Assembly (NCBI GenBank): GCA_015680685.1
Contig: MNCI01017726.1
Location: forward strand, 100,805 to 164,804
Length of the DNA stretch: 64,000 nucleotides
Source of the DNA: Gnetum montanum
Lineage: Eukaryota; Streptophyta; Gnetopsida; Gnetales; Gnetaceae
Direction of reading: 5' to 3'
Within the stretch, counting starts at the first letter, position 1. Every line of letters begins with the position of its first letter. A model generated the notes under the pieces. That model was given only the letters and a program-made list of their open reading frames with translations, did not search any database and had not been told where the DNA came from. Positions 12,205 to 23,711 of this stretch are shown one piece after another. Position numbers and translations under genes: made by a program.

Positions 12205-12590
12205 ATGCATAGCTTACATTTCATGATGAGAAGCAAAAGAATATCAGTTTCATCGGAGGATGAAGAAATGAAGAAGAAACTTGTTCAGGAGGAGGATGAT
12301 AAGACATTGTTTTGGATCATAGGGACGATGATGACGATCATCGGAGGATGAAGAAATGAAGAAGAAACTTGTTCAGGAAATTTGTTCAGGGGGAGGATGA
12401 AAAGACATTGTTTTGGGTCATAGATGGGGACGATGATGACGAGGACTGTGATGATGGCATCCCTCTTGACTATGCAATTACTGCTGCTCTGTCCACCCAT
12501 TTCTTTTTCCTTTTGTGACTATGCACCTACTGCTGCTCTGTCCAGCCATTTCTTTTTCCTTTTGTTCTCGAATTTTGTTGTGTGATTCAT
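12205..12590 (+). pseudogene. Possible small acidic-protein gene with two internal tandem duplications
   Basis: A TATA-like TCTATAAATTG near 12107 precedes an ATG at 12205. That frame gives 48 residues with the acidic, lysine-rich stretch SSEDEEMKKKLVQEEDD before a stop at 12349. About 93 bp is then repeated (TCGGAGGATGAAGAAATGAA at about 12255 and 12341), with extra bases in the second copy. Its downstream reading ends DGDDDDEDCDDGIPLDYAIT and a stop near 12519. A second, 48-bp duplication (GACTATGCA...CCTTTTG) begins at about 12469 and 12517. It looks like a small gene whose frame was broken by slippage; I do not recognise the family. Confidence 0.35.
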
Positions 12591-12619
12591 GCTAAACAAA
12601 TCTCATACTTTGATTAGCG

Positions 12620-14613
12620 ATTTGTTTTTCTTTAATGGGTTTGGCTTGTTAAGTGAGTCATCTTTTGCAATGATGGTCGGGTACTTATTTATGAAGTTGT
12701 AAGGCCCAGATTACTGCTAAAAAGAGATTCCCTTTTACTCGTTAATTGACGCTCCCGGATGCCCTCTCAAGAAGAATTTAAACTTTGCCAGGTATGAAAA
12801 ATACTCTGAAATAAGAGGAGATGTCATATTTCAATGGGTATCATTGTTTATTAAGTTTATTTTTAATAAATACTTCCTGAGATTGAGATTGGTTTGTATG
12901 CAACTGATTTCAAGTTTCAACCTCTCACAAGATTCATTGGTTCGGGTCTTTGGTAGCCTCTGTTGATTTAATTTTCTTTGGCATTGGAATCGCATAATCG
13001 GTAATGATTAATCAGTCATTAGCATAAACCTGAGTGCATCTTCAGTTAGAACACATTCGTTGCATCAGTGCGTGAATTCACCAGCAGGCCAGAAGTCGTC
13101 AGCTGCTGTGGAATGGCTAAGATACAATGACATAAACTGCTAAACAGCTTTCAAATCTCCGACAAGCCATTCCTAATAGACCTTTCAGGCTTTGCATAAG
13201 CTTGCATACAAATTTCCATGGGAATTCATTAAGGCATAGTGAAGGCAAGAATGCATGCATATACATCATTGATCATTATGCACATTATGCATGCCAAAGC
13301 GTTTGTTAAAAAAATTGAAGTGTTTTTAACTTGAAAACATACTGTCTCTCTTTTATTGTTTCACATGCATGTCACTATTTGTTAATATTAAAAAATGAAA
13401 TAACTTTAACTTCCAAATTCTCTTTTGTTAATTCAAATGCTTAGTGTTATTTTATTTTGTTTGATTGAAATTGGAAATATTTTTTATATTATTTAAAGAT
13501 ATTTCTGGGTCTTACCTAGGGGCACATATATATTGGTGGATGATGGTAATCAGATATGTATATCTCCCTGAGGAAGTTTTTATGTAGGAAGATATCTACA
13601 TAAGTAGATTTTTTTTTTGAAACAATTGTAATGTTTGCTTTAAAAAAACTACATGACATTTGTATTCATTCCTCCAAAGAGTAAGAAAGAGAAAGAAGAG
13701 ATTGAAAACTTAAAACTTGTGTCTCAATGAACTTTTCAAAGAAGAAAAAAATTTTCCTTTGTTATTGCAAAATAAGGAACTAATTTTAAAAAATTTGTTA
13801 AAGATAGAAGAAGTGAAAGTTGATTCAAAAGTTTCACCAAAGAAAACATTGAGGAAGAATTCTTAGTTTAGTTCATTAAAAAATTAGGAGAAACTCATGA
13901 GAAAATTCAAGAATTAGAAATAAAAATGCCTCCTACAACATCCATTCAAGCCCAAGTAATAACCAAAAATCAAAGAGCATTCACAAATTAAATTTAGAGA
14001 ATGAAAAATAAAGCAAAAAACACAAGTAGAAATGCACATCAACAAGAGATTAGTAATCTATGTCAACAATAAGGAGCCACAAACCAAACAAGAAGGATTA
14101 TCAAAGACATCTATAAGGTTTTGAAGATAACTGAAGATTTGGTAAATTCTAAGACCAAGCCTAATGACTCTAAGATGCATCCTAAAAGAAGGATTAGTAT
14201 TTTTAGCATACACCTAGACTCATCATGCTTACTATTAAATGATTTTCCTTGTTGTGGTTTCAATCTTAGAAGAATCCATGAGCATCATTTTCCAACATTT
14301 AAAGTGATTGAAGACCATAGTAACTAGAGAAAAACATGTAAATTAGAAAACAAAGCCATGCAATTTTGTCTCTTTGATTAAAGATAAAAGTTCATATTTT
14401 GAATAGAAATTTTATTTAATATTTTCTTAAAAATATTGATGGGTGGATGTAGATTGGTTAGCAAAGGTTCAATAGAGACAAAATTAAGGCCAAGAGACAA
14501 GTCTTGGTGTGGTGATGCAAATATAACATCAACCTCACTTGGATGACACTTGTTAATTTTGTACCCCAAAAACTACTAAAAAATTAAAAACCTACTACAA
14601 TTTTTAGCCCCCT
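12620..14613. other. Intergenic, no recognised gene
   Basis: AT-rich. The part from about 13800 to 14330 has many lysine- and glutamate-rich broken frames that could come from a retroelement gag or a coiled-coil protein, but no motif settles it. Confidence 0.3.
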
Positions 14614-14857
14614 ACAGTGTCCATAGACATCAACGACACTGTTCATAATGGCCCATCTTAGGCACTATGGACACTAATGACACCATTTATAATGGCCCAT
14701 CCTAGGCACAACGGGCACCAACAACACCATTCATAATGGCCCATCTTGGGCATTGTAGGCACCGATGGTGCTATTCAGAATGGCCCATTGTGGGCACCAC
14801 CGACATCGATGGCACCATTCATAATGGCCCATCGTAGGCAATGACGGCCTGTCGTTG
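14614..14857. repeat. 44-bp minisatellite, about 5.5 copies
   Basis: The word (T/G)AATGGCCCAT occurs at 14646, 14690, 14734, 14778 and 14822, exactly 44 bp apart. The rest of the unit reads about GGCACTATGGACACTAATGA then CACCATTCA. It is GC-richer than the flanks, and units differ at many transitions, including CG/CA/TG changes. Confidence 0.93.
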
Positions 14858-15726
14858 CAATTGAAAAATCCTCCATGAAAAATTTAAAATTCCCATCATT
14901 GAGTTATCAGTTTAAAATTAAGAACACATGGAAATAATTTACAAAAATAAAATTTGATACATTGGTGTTATGTAAAATAAGAATTTCATAATTAAATGCA
15001 CTCGTGCTAGAGTAGTGCTACGAGAGGTGACCTCTCAGAAAGTCTCATTTATTTGCACCAAATGTCTTAAAACTCCATAAGCCATAACTTTTGTTTCTGG
15101 GAGCCTTTTCGACAAATGAAGAGTTGTTTCCTATAGAGTTTAGCCTTCTAGACACAATGGTAAAGTTAGATCTATCCCAAGAAACCCCAAAAATGTTTTT
15201 TCACTCTGTGTCCATAGTATCTCAACATCCTTAAAAATTTAATTTTAGCGTACCTTGAGCATACGATGTCCTTTTCCAACATATAAATAGGCATCTCCAA
15301 CATTTTTCACCCTTTTGAACTCAATGGAGAGCTCATATTTATCATCCAAGTACCCAATAATTTGATGATATCATAAAACTATGCTTTAAAAGTTGACAAC
15401 ATAAGGATAACTAATTATGCCTTGTTGGGAAAATAACATTTGTAGATAGCCTTAAGATCCCTATGGCATGTCATTAGTTACACTACCAGAGTTAATATAT
15501 TTAAGGGAGGTAGAAAGGACTTTAGAATTAGATGATATAATTATACATCACTAAATTAGATGATGTAGTTATATATGGCTAAAATTAAATAATGTAGTAA
15601 TGATGCATTAATATCAATTTAGTTGATGATTAGTTGGAGAATCAATTGATGTATCAGTTGATAATTAGTTGATGAAATATAATGATTTTCAACAATGTAT
15701 ATCAATTGGTCTTGTAACCAAAAGAT

Positions 15727-16918
15727 ATGGCAAAACAACATGGAGAATCAAAGTATTATTTCGGCAAGGTGTATAATATTGGTAAAGAGAAATGCTTAAG
15801 AAGAAAATCCAAGAATGAGAATCAAAGTTGCAACATACAACGTACTTTCAAGATCCTTAGTGAAGGAGAAACAATAGCCACTATGTCCACCATGGCCTTG
15901 GATTGGCATGAATATTGATACCCATGCATGTTAGCAAAGTTACAATATTTGGATGTTGATGTTTTATGCCTACAAGAAGTCTTGCCATGATAATTTCTAT
16001 ATCAATTCCAACCAGATTTGGAAAAGATGGGATACATAGGTATTTATAAGCAAAAGGGTTCTTTTGGAAGTTTTTTTTGAGTCATATAGATTAGCCTATT
16101 GTAGAAATTACAACATGGATGGTTGTGCAATCCTTTATAAAAAAGCCAAGCTTGAAATATACAAAGATTTCAATGGAGTTTAGAAAATATGATTTTTGAA
16201 ATTCCAGAACTTCAAGTAATGGGAATGAAAGAATAGTCAAGATTTTGGAAAAATCACATAGCTTTGGCAATGATTCTAAAAGCCCATTTATCATAAAGAT
16301 GTGTACGCATGGTTAACACATTGAATTTCGAAATCAACATGTTCAGATGTTACACTATGTTAAGGAGCATATTTGATTAAGCAAATAGAAGAAAGTTTGA
16401 AGATAAGTTATTCCTAAGCTATACTGATCATGTGCCAATTGTCATTTGTGGAGATTTTAATGCAAAATATGAAAGTTGTGTCTATCAATTCTTAAAATAT
16501 GAATGTGTAAATGAATCCTTGGAAGATGAACCTGATTTGAAGAAGATATTTACCTCAAATCAACATGGAATTCCATTGGCCAATGCATATTCTACTTACT
16601 TTGAATCTTTAGTAGATAAATTAGATTCCAGAATTCAAGAACAAGTGATGTTGATGGATAGTACTCATCAAGAACTACAGTTTACCAATTACTCTACTCT
16701 GATTAATGAGGATGGATCAACAACATTCTTTATTGAGACTCTAGATTAGATTTGGTACAATGTCCAATTTTTCCAAGTTATCAAATTACTAGAGTTAATT
16801 TCTAAAGAAGAAGTGGAGAAGAATCAAGATCAAGCTTTGGCATCGTGAAAAAGATCATTCGATCACATACCACTTATGGCAGAATTATAATTACTTCCAT
16901 CAATTTAGAAGGTTGATC
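15727..16918 (+). pseudogene. CCR4-like (endonuclease/exonuclease/phosphatase fold) nuclease pseudogene
   Basis: The intact family removes poly(A) tails or related phosphodiester-linked nucleotides using two metal ions; plants have several CCR4 homologues. Here the characteristic segments appear in order: LDVDVLCLQEV near 15950-15980 with the metal-binding glutamate, LEKMGYIGIYKQK near 16020-16055, MDGCAILYKKAKLEIYKDF near 16115-16170, then VICGDFNAKYESCVYQFL at 16440-16493 with the catalytic Asp-Asn pair, and lastly LD-stop-IWYN and SFDHIPLMAEL near 16740-16890 with the terminal Asp-His pair. Frames change and stops occur between segments, and no introns are evident, so it may be a retrocopy. 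The exact subfamily cannot be fixed by eye. Confidence 0.75.
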
Positions 16919-17319
16919 AAGACCAAAAAGTATCTCACCCTTACTTTATTTGCTAAATCCTATTATTTTCTTTATTATTTAATTTATATTTTAATTATAT
17001 AAATAAAATTTCTACTATAATGCAAGTTGGGATTAAAGAATTTGGCCTACCTTCACTTGGATAACTACATATGAGTTGTACTTGGTGTGACCCTAGTCAG
17101 AACTGGTGACTGGTGGTTGGTAGATCTTTAATTCACCTCTTATCATTATCTTAAGAAAATAAGGTAAATATTAAGTAATTAATATTTAATTTTCCATATA
17201 TTTTTCTTACATATGTCTTGTTTGCAGAATAAGAAAGAAACAACTTCAAGCCTAAAGGAGAAATCAAATTATTGGAGCATAGGATCATAACAAAAGCATT
17301 AGATTTAGAAAAGATAGTG

Positions 17320-17936
17320 AATGTGGACTCATTTAAGGATGAACAAAACCTAGGGGGTAGATTGTTACATCCCCATTCCCAAATGATGTTGTTATCTAAC
17401 AAAGATGGTGACTTTTCATAACAAGTATTGTTGTTATTATAACAATACCTAAAAGGGAAGTTGTAATTAAGACCCAAAAGGGCATACTGTAATTACAGAA
17501 GTATCTCTTGAGGTAACCTTTGTGGGTTTAACCTAAGGCATTTATACCTAGGCTTAGAGGTCATCTCAAGCATGGAGTGGTGGAGCTAATACAATCAAGT
17601 CACGAGAGTCAATGAAGTAGGATAAGAAGTGGACTGGCCATCCCTTCTAGTTGGGTTATAGGCCTAACCATGGTGGCAGTGTTGCATTGGCTCTAAGGGA
17701 TAGATGCCCAAGGAAGAAAACCTCAAGGAACACTCTCAAAGCATGATTTGGATATGCTATTCCATATCAATAAAGCATTATTTTCTCTCTCTTTCTACAC
17801 TTTCTCTATTATTTCTTTTATACATAATGTTGAATATCACATATATTTTGCATTTGGTATATTTTCTTGATACACATAATGTCTAATATATTGTATATTT
17901 GACATTTGCCATGACATCTAGGGATACGATGTCACA
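17320..17936 (+). repeat. LTR-like segment with polypurine tract (inverted partner at 39038-39405)
   Basis: The stretch CCTAGGGGGTAGAT (about 17354-17368) followed by TGTTACATCCCC resembles a polypurine tract next to an LTR start; a TG...CA span could end near 17936. The part up to about 17705 is homologous, in reverse orientation, to 39038-39405, sharing for instance TGTGGACTCATTTAAGGATG and GGGTTTAACCTAAGG. The segment upstream (17240-17350) may be the 3' end of the internal region. No complete element is present. Confidence 0.55.
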
Positions 17937-19310
17937 CTTTGTTTTATAATTCTTTTTAGTTTGAAATTTTTTATTACACCTTTTCATCTTTATAGATTAT
18001 GTGTTTTTATTAATTCATTGATAGCTAAAGGCTACTCCTAATTTTTGACTGATGTCCCCTACAATCATGTTTTAGGTCAATCATGCTATAAAAAATCATA
18101 AAATATACAATATATTTGCTTTGGATTTGTGCAATTCTCTTACCTAAAAGATATGATAAGCTTTTTTTTCATGTAGATTATTTTTTGAGATTCAAATGTA
18201 TAGATTTCTTCTCTTTTTTTCTAATTTTGGTTTTTTTTTGGTTTTAGAAGTTTTTCAAAGAATTTGGTTTTTCTAGTTAACATTCTATAATTATTATTTT
18301 TAAATTTTGATTTTTGTAAGATTTATATTTCATGATCTCTAAATTTTTATAATGTATAGCGTTAATGATTTTTTCATGCGCTACTAAATATGCTACATAT
18401 CCACTTATAATCTTGGTAATTCTATCACAATACATATTACATATTCACCTATGATCTATGCAATTATATTGCACTAACAAGTTTGATTCTATTCAATTAT
18501 ATATTATTTTATTTATTTTTTGAGTTTTAAATTTTTTTCACTTATGTTTGGTTTACATGGCTAAAGGCAATGTGAACAAATATTTTAAATATACTTATAG
18601 GTTGGGAAATGGAACAATTTAATTGTCAAGATAATGTACAAAAATTTAAAAAAATTGCATGAGGCTGAATATATGTTGAGCCTATTTCCAAAAGTAGAAT
18701 GGTAGGTTTCTAAACTACCCTTAAATGAAAAATTTTTAATAGAGAGTGATTTTGAAATGGAGTATGCCAACGAGGAGATGTATTTTGCTACTTTCTTCTT
18801 CTTCTTTCTTATCAACCATTCTCAATGCACTATCCTCTTGTCCACCATCCTCAATGACATGAGACTGTCACTCAACCTAAATATAATATATCAATTTAAA
18901 CATACTATATCTAATCTAATATATGTATATAATTGACTATCATGTATCTAATAACTAGTTTAAAGTTTTTACATTTTCACACTTCAACATTTCTCTATTT
19001 ACTTATTTAATTTTCCACTATACAAGCCATACTACATTGTTTATTTTGTTTTATGATAAGATGCATAAGATAAAAAGTTTAATATCATAAAAGCCTTGAT
19101 GAAGTAAATAATTTACATGGAGCGATGCTTAAATGAGGAGTGCCATTGACATGAAATACCATCCAAAAGAAGTTAAATTTAGTTATATATGTGGGGTTAG
19201 AAAAAGTATGATGCATAAATTATACTCTTTAAACAAAGGGAAAATTCTAAATAACTATACTTAGATTGTAATACATAATATTTTTAAAGATTTAAGCTAT
19301 CATTTTAGAA
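17937..19310. other. Intergenic, no gene seen
   Basis: Strongly AT-rich with T runs. No coding motif on either strand was recognised. Confidence 0.4.
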
Positions 19311-19419
19311 TCTATGTTGGAAAGATAAAAGATATATATAGGAAAATAATATACCTAAAATTTCCAAACTAGGATTGAGGTAGCAACATTCTATCACAAA
19401 CCATCTCAACATGAAAATA
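19311..19419. repeat. Dispersed repeat, copy 2 (partner at 9571-9661)
   Basis: Direct copy of the 9.57-kb segment with an additional block (about CCAAACTAGGATTGAGGTAG) before CAACATTCTATCACAAACCA. The two copies lie about 9.7 kb apart in the same orientation. Confidence 0.8.
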
Positions 19420-19464
19420 TTTATATCATATTATATCATAAATATAAAAACAATTGCAAAAGGA

Positions 19465-20262
19465 AGCTAGGAGGAAGAAATGAAAATGTCTACAATAAAC
19501 TATTATATTGAGCAACTTGGTTTTGTAAATTTCAATAATGTTTCCATTCGAAATTTATAAAATAAATTAAGTATTTAAAAATTCACTATCATAATAACAT
19601 GTTCATCCAAGTATACCTGCTTTCAATAAACATTTTTATAAACAACACAACCAATACTTCAACAACTCAAAAATATTTTCTAGAGAATATATCAATCAAA
19701 CATACTTGAATGTTAAAATAATTCCATAAAGAATCATGACACTACCTACTAAAGAATTTTTTTAAAAATGTATAAATACAAATTAAATTAACAAGCACAA
19801 CATTAATCATTAAAGGATTTAACAAAAAATGTAGAGAGAGAAAAACAACTATAAAAAGAGGCTAAAAGGAAGAAACCAAAATATTTACAATAAATTGCTA
19901 TATCGAGAAACTACCAAATGAAACATGAAGATAGCATGAACACAAATTATTTGAGAAAACAAAAAAGGTAACTACATATACAAAATAAGAAAGAGAAGAG
20001 GCTTCATAGTAAGCATACTGACAGTTTCTTATTTTCTTTTGCATATACAAAACACTATACAATGCTCATGTCATTCCTAAGAAAAACTGTCTATACTAAT
20101 CAACACACAAGCTTCTACATCCAAACTTCTAGCATTATAACATATGCAAAACCCTTCTCATATAATTTTTAATTAGGCAATACTAAAACAATACCCTCCT
20201 AACTACAAATAATAACACAAAATTTTATACTCATGGAACTGAATACCACCACCCCCTTTGTA
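19465..20262. repeat. Noncoding repeat family, copies also at 25127-25365
   Basis: Related blocks start near 19465 and 19858 (GGAAGAAA-GAAAATGT-TACAATAAA), about 395 bp apart. A third lies at 25177-25260, sharing CCAAATGAAAC and AAGATAGCATGAAC with the second. The block at 20216-20262 matches 25127-25175. The blocks occur in a different order in the two places, as expected if both are pieces of one tandem array. Confidence 0.6.
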
Positions 20263-20593
20263 CTTTATATGTAGTTACTATATTTTTGGCTGAGAGGCCA
20301 AATCGTCTCATAGGATAGGGGGGGAGGGGGGAGTGGATTTGTCACTCTTCAAATAACGCCCTCCACATCATGCACTATGTAAGATCCTACAAAATGGGAA
20401 AAAACATGAATCAAAGATCCACACCTTTTCGTATTCCTGTTGCATAGAATGTAAACCAAAGAGCCATAGCTTTTCATATTCCCGCTACACATAAAAAGGC
20501 CAAATGCAACCAAATGCAGAATGGCAATGAGAATTCCATTTCTGTTCTATCTCTATCTCTATCTACAACTGTTATTGCAGGCCATCTAGCCCA

Positions 20594-22475
20594 ACCGAAC
20601 CAACTTTGATGACGCCAAATTTGGAGCTTCACTGGAACACTAGAAAGGCACCTACGATGGTAGCCCATGCTTCAGCTACAATGACAAGCTCATCGGCATG
20701 TGCTTCTTCAACCATGGCAGCAATAAGGTAGTAAGCTAGTTGGCCCTTACTGCATCCTCGCTCAACATCGAGGGCCACGACATGCACATGTTATCAATAA
20801 TTGTCGACAATGCCATGGTCAACGTCAGCGTGCTCGTCTATGCCAACGACACTACCCACGGCATGGCCTGGCTTGCACAGATCTCCATCTATAAGGTCTG
20901 GTGGAACTATGGTTGCTTTAGCTTCAACATCCTTGCAGCCATGGATGCCACTTTGTTCGACAGCATTGACATGTTCTCACTCTCGCTTGGTGACAACATG
21001 TAGTAGTACTACACCAATAGCATCACCATTAGCGCCTTCATCACTACAGTCCACTGCCACGTCTTTGTCACTTGCTCGATCGAAAACTCTAGACATAGCA
21101 TTGACATTGCCTCAAATTTCGTGCCCTAGATCATGACCATTTATGCTAACACCCTTGAGTATGACTTCCCAGCCATCATGGTGCTCACCGATGGTAGCAA
21201 GTATGCTAGAACCTCACTCTACTTTGGGGAACTACTACTAGAAGATCCAAATCTCACACTTATCTATGTTGGAAACACCATCTTTGATGGCGATGGAAAT
21301 GCAAACTTCTACACCTATGGTAGCTTGGATCCCAGAGGTAGAGGAGGTGTGAATTATAACACAATTTTTGTTATAATAGCTAAAAGATCCCTTCATTTAG
21401 GTTTCTTTTTTCGAAAAAATTTATATATGAATTAGGCCAATGTGTTTCTTGAGTAGCTTTGTCTCAATGTATGTTTTAAGCATAAAATTTTGTAGGCAGG
21501 GGCAAGATGAGGGGTAGAGCTAGAAATATTTGAGGACAGACAATAATGGCTATAGTTGAAGCTGCAGCCCGAAGGGAAGTGTCTTCTAAAGTTTCTGTGT
21601 TAACAATAGCCTTTGGTTATTGGAATCTCTTTCTGGAAACAAACTTTTTGCTAGTCTTTTTGTGTGTGCTTTTGTTAATTTTTTATAGTGAATTGTAACA
21701 TGTTGAACATTACATTTTGATGATTTTATGAAATTTTCATAGTTTCACTTCAAGCTGAGCTCTTTTTTCATCAGTACTTAGTAAGGTTTCCTATCCATTT
21801 GCATTCCCAATGTAAAAACATTCCAAAGTTTGGTTCTGTTCTTTTTTCAATGCTTTCTAAAGTGGCAGGGAATTTTGAAATTGTAATTTTCTACTACTAT
21901 CTTGAGTAATCTTCTTTTGCTACACCATTTTCCAATGTAAAGGAACATTTGTAAGTTCATGTTCTATTTATCTCTTTGTATATTTTGTGTAGGTTTTATC
22001 ATTTCTATGGCTGTGGTTTGAATTTCAACAGTTACCATGGAGTAGATGCATTTAGTTGTTACGATTGTAACTACTTTTTCATTTGCAATATGCATTTTAA
22101 TAAAATGCAAATGCATTACCATTTTTGCTAGCACATGAAAATTATTAGCCAATTTGAGATGTCCGCCTAACTTTGGTCATAATTTTAATCATTTTTCTTG
22201 CTTATTGGGAGGACTTAAAGAGTTCAAATTTGATAATTTCTTCTTACGTTCTCGCATGCAATGAGGCCTTTTCTTTATGTACATATTCTTTGATTGATGG
22301 AATCTAATGAATGATATGGTTGTTAGCCTGGTAAATTTTAAAAACGAGAACTTCTACACCTCTAATAGCCTAGGCCCTAGGAAGATCTCTGGCAAGATCA
22401 TGCTATGATGACCTTAGCCAATGTTGAGGAACATGGAGACGAGCTCTCCACCAATGCACATGTCTTGCCAGAATC
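20594..22475 (+). pseudogene. Subtilase (plant S8 serine protease) pseudogene, split by an insertion
   Basis: Plant subtilases are secreted serine proteases acting in the cell wall. The recognisable run starts with FDDAKFGAS and KLIGMCFF, passes the histidine site (EGHDMHM for the usual DGHGTHT, histidine kept), then HGMAWLAQISIYKVWWN, CFSFNILAAMD, DMFSLSLGD, and DFPAIMVLTDG to NFYTYGSLDPR near 21340. It resumes at about 22349 as NFYTSNSLGPRKISGKIM and ends in LANVEEHGDELSTNAHVLP near 22470. The catalytic Asp part upstream and the Asn and Ser parts downstream are absent, and several stops interrupt the frame. It is a partial, dead copy, GC-richer than its surroundings. Confidence 0.88.
21346..22348 (+). 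other. About 1 kb of foreign sequence inside the subtilase pseudogene
   Basis: The subtilase reading stops after GSLDPR and continues 1 kb later. Both edges carry the word AACTTCTACACCT (21304 and 22349), followed by related but diverged bases. The insert begins GTGTGAATTATAAC and has TTTTGTAG before GCAGGGGCAAGATGAG near 21497, so an intron-like GT-AG span of about 145 bp with arginine/glycine-rich flanks is possible. The rest is T-rich with no terminal repeats that I can see. Confidence 0.45.
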
Positions 22476-22489
22476 ATAAATAACCAATT

Positions 22490-23095
22490 ATTTATAAATC
22501 TCCCCTAGCCAAAGAGTCATTGCAAGGGAGCCAATGATTATATTTATCTCAGTTATTTATAATCTTGGTTATATATAATGATATATTTATAATCATAAAC
22601 ATAAATGATTATATATAATGATTATAAACACTTCATCATAAATAAAGTCAGTTATAATCATTTCATTATATATATCTTATGGATAAAGCTAACTGAGATA
22701 TAATCATTATGGGGTAGCATTATGAATGAATAAATAATATCTCTAACATTATTGATTATGAGTAATATTTTCATAATATCTTGGCTTTATTTATTATGAA
22801 ATGTTTACTGTTCGAATGAATCTTATAATCCATAATATCTCAAATTATAATTATGGATTATTTCTCTAATTATAATAATCTCATAACATTTATTGGATTC
22901 CACAATAATTATAATATAATAATTATGAATGAGGTGTTAGCATCATTCATATCTTGTCCATTGTAACATTAATGTCAATACATAAAAGCTCGTGATATAA
23001 GAATAACATTATTTATGCATTTGTAACGTGATTTTTTATATCTCCACAAACGAATATGCATTACAAATATATGTTGCATTGTCAATTTAGTTTGA
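22490..23095. repeat. AT-rich region of short self-complementary repeats
   Basis: Words such as ATAATGATTATA and TATAATCATTAT recur in both orientations across 22530-22930, so many small hairpins are possible. It looks like decayed AT-rich satellite or MITE sequence. No gene is seen. Confidence 0.5.
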
Positions 23096-23099
23096 TCTC

Positions 23100-23655
23100 T
23101 TCATATTCCCTCATGCACATGCGCCACATGCAGAGGAGCTAAAGAATTAGTGCAGAGGAGTTGAATCTCTACTCAATTAATGTCCCCTAACCCCTAAGCT
23201 TCCCATTCATTTCTTTGTATTCTTTCACATGCATGCACCACATGCAAGGGAGCCAAAGAGTCACTGTAGGGGAGTCGAATCTCTATTCAATTGATGTCCC
23301 CTAACTCTTGGGCTCCCCATTTATCTCTTCATATTCTCTCATGTGTAGGGCCTGACGTGGGTAATAATGAATATTTATTATTATAAATGATGGCTAATAT
23401 TGAACATTTATTATTATTATAAATGGTGATGGTTACTATTACAGTAATAATAAATATTTATTATTATTATAAACGATGATGCCCTTGACCCTTGGGCTTC
23501 CCATTTATCTTTTTGTATTCCCTCACGTGTAGGGCTCGACGTGGCTAATAATGAATATTTGTTATCATAAATGGTGGGTAATNTATTATTATTATAAATG
23601 GTGATGGTTACGATTACAGTAATAATGAATATTTATTATTATTATAAACAATGAC
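23100..23655. repeat. 114-bp tandem repeat followed by duplicated AT-rich blocks
   Basis: The word TATTC(C/T)(C/T)TCA(C/T) with a following CATGC-CCACATGCA unit recurs at 23104, 23218 and 23332, a step of 114 bp, and once more near 23516. Between and after these, two copies of an ATTATTATTATAAA-rich block (about 23360-23480 and 23545-23655) alternate. A single N at 23583 lies inside the second block. Confidence 0.8.
23583..23583. other. Single unknown base (N)
   Basis: Compared with the earlier block, about nine bases (ATTGAACAT) are absent at this spot. It is likely a mark of unresolved or collapsed repeat assembly. Confidence 0.7.
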
Positions 23656-23711
23656 GATTATGGTTACAGTGATGGTTACGATCATGGGAATGATTAATGT
23701 GATGATGGTTA

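Noticed and set aside
20801-21136. 111-codon frame overlapping the subtilase text
   Set aside because: It is a shadow of the GC-richer subtilase sequence in another frame (Ser/Thr/Pro-rich, no homology).
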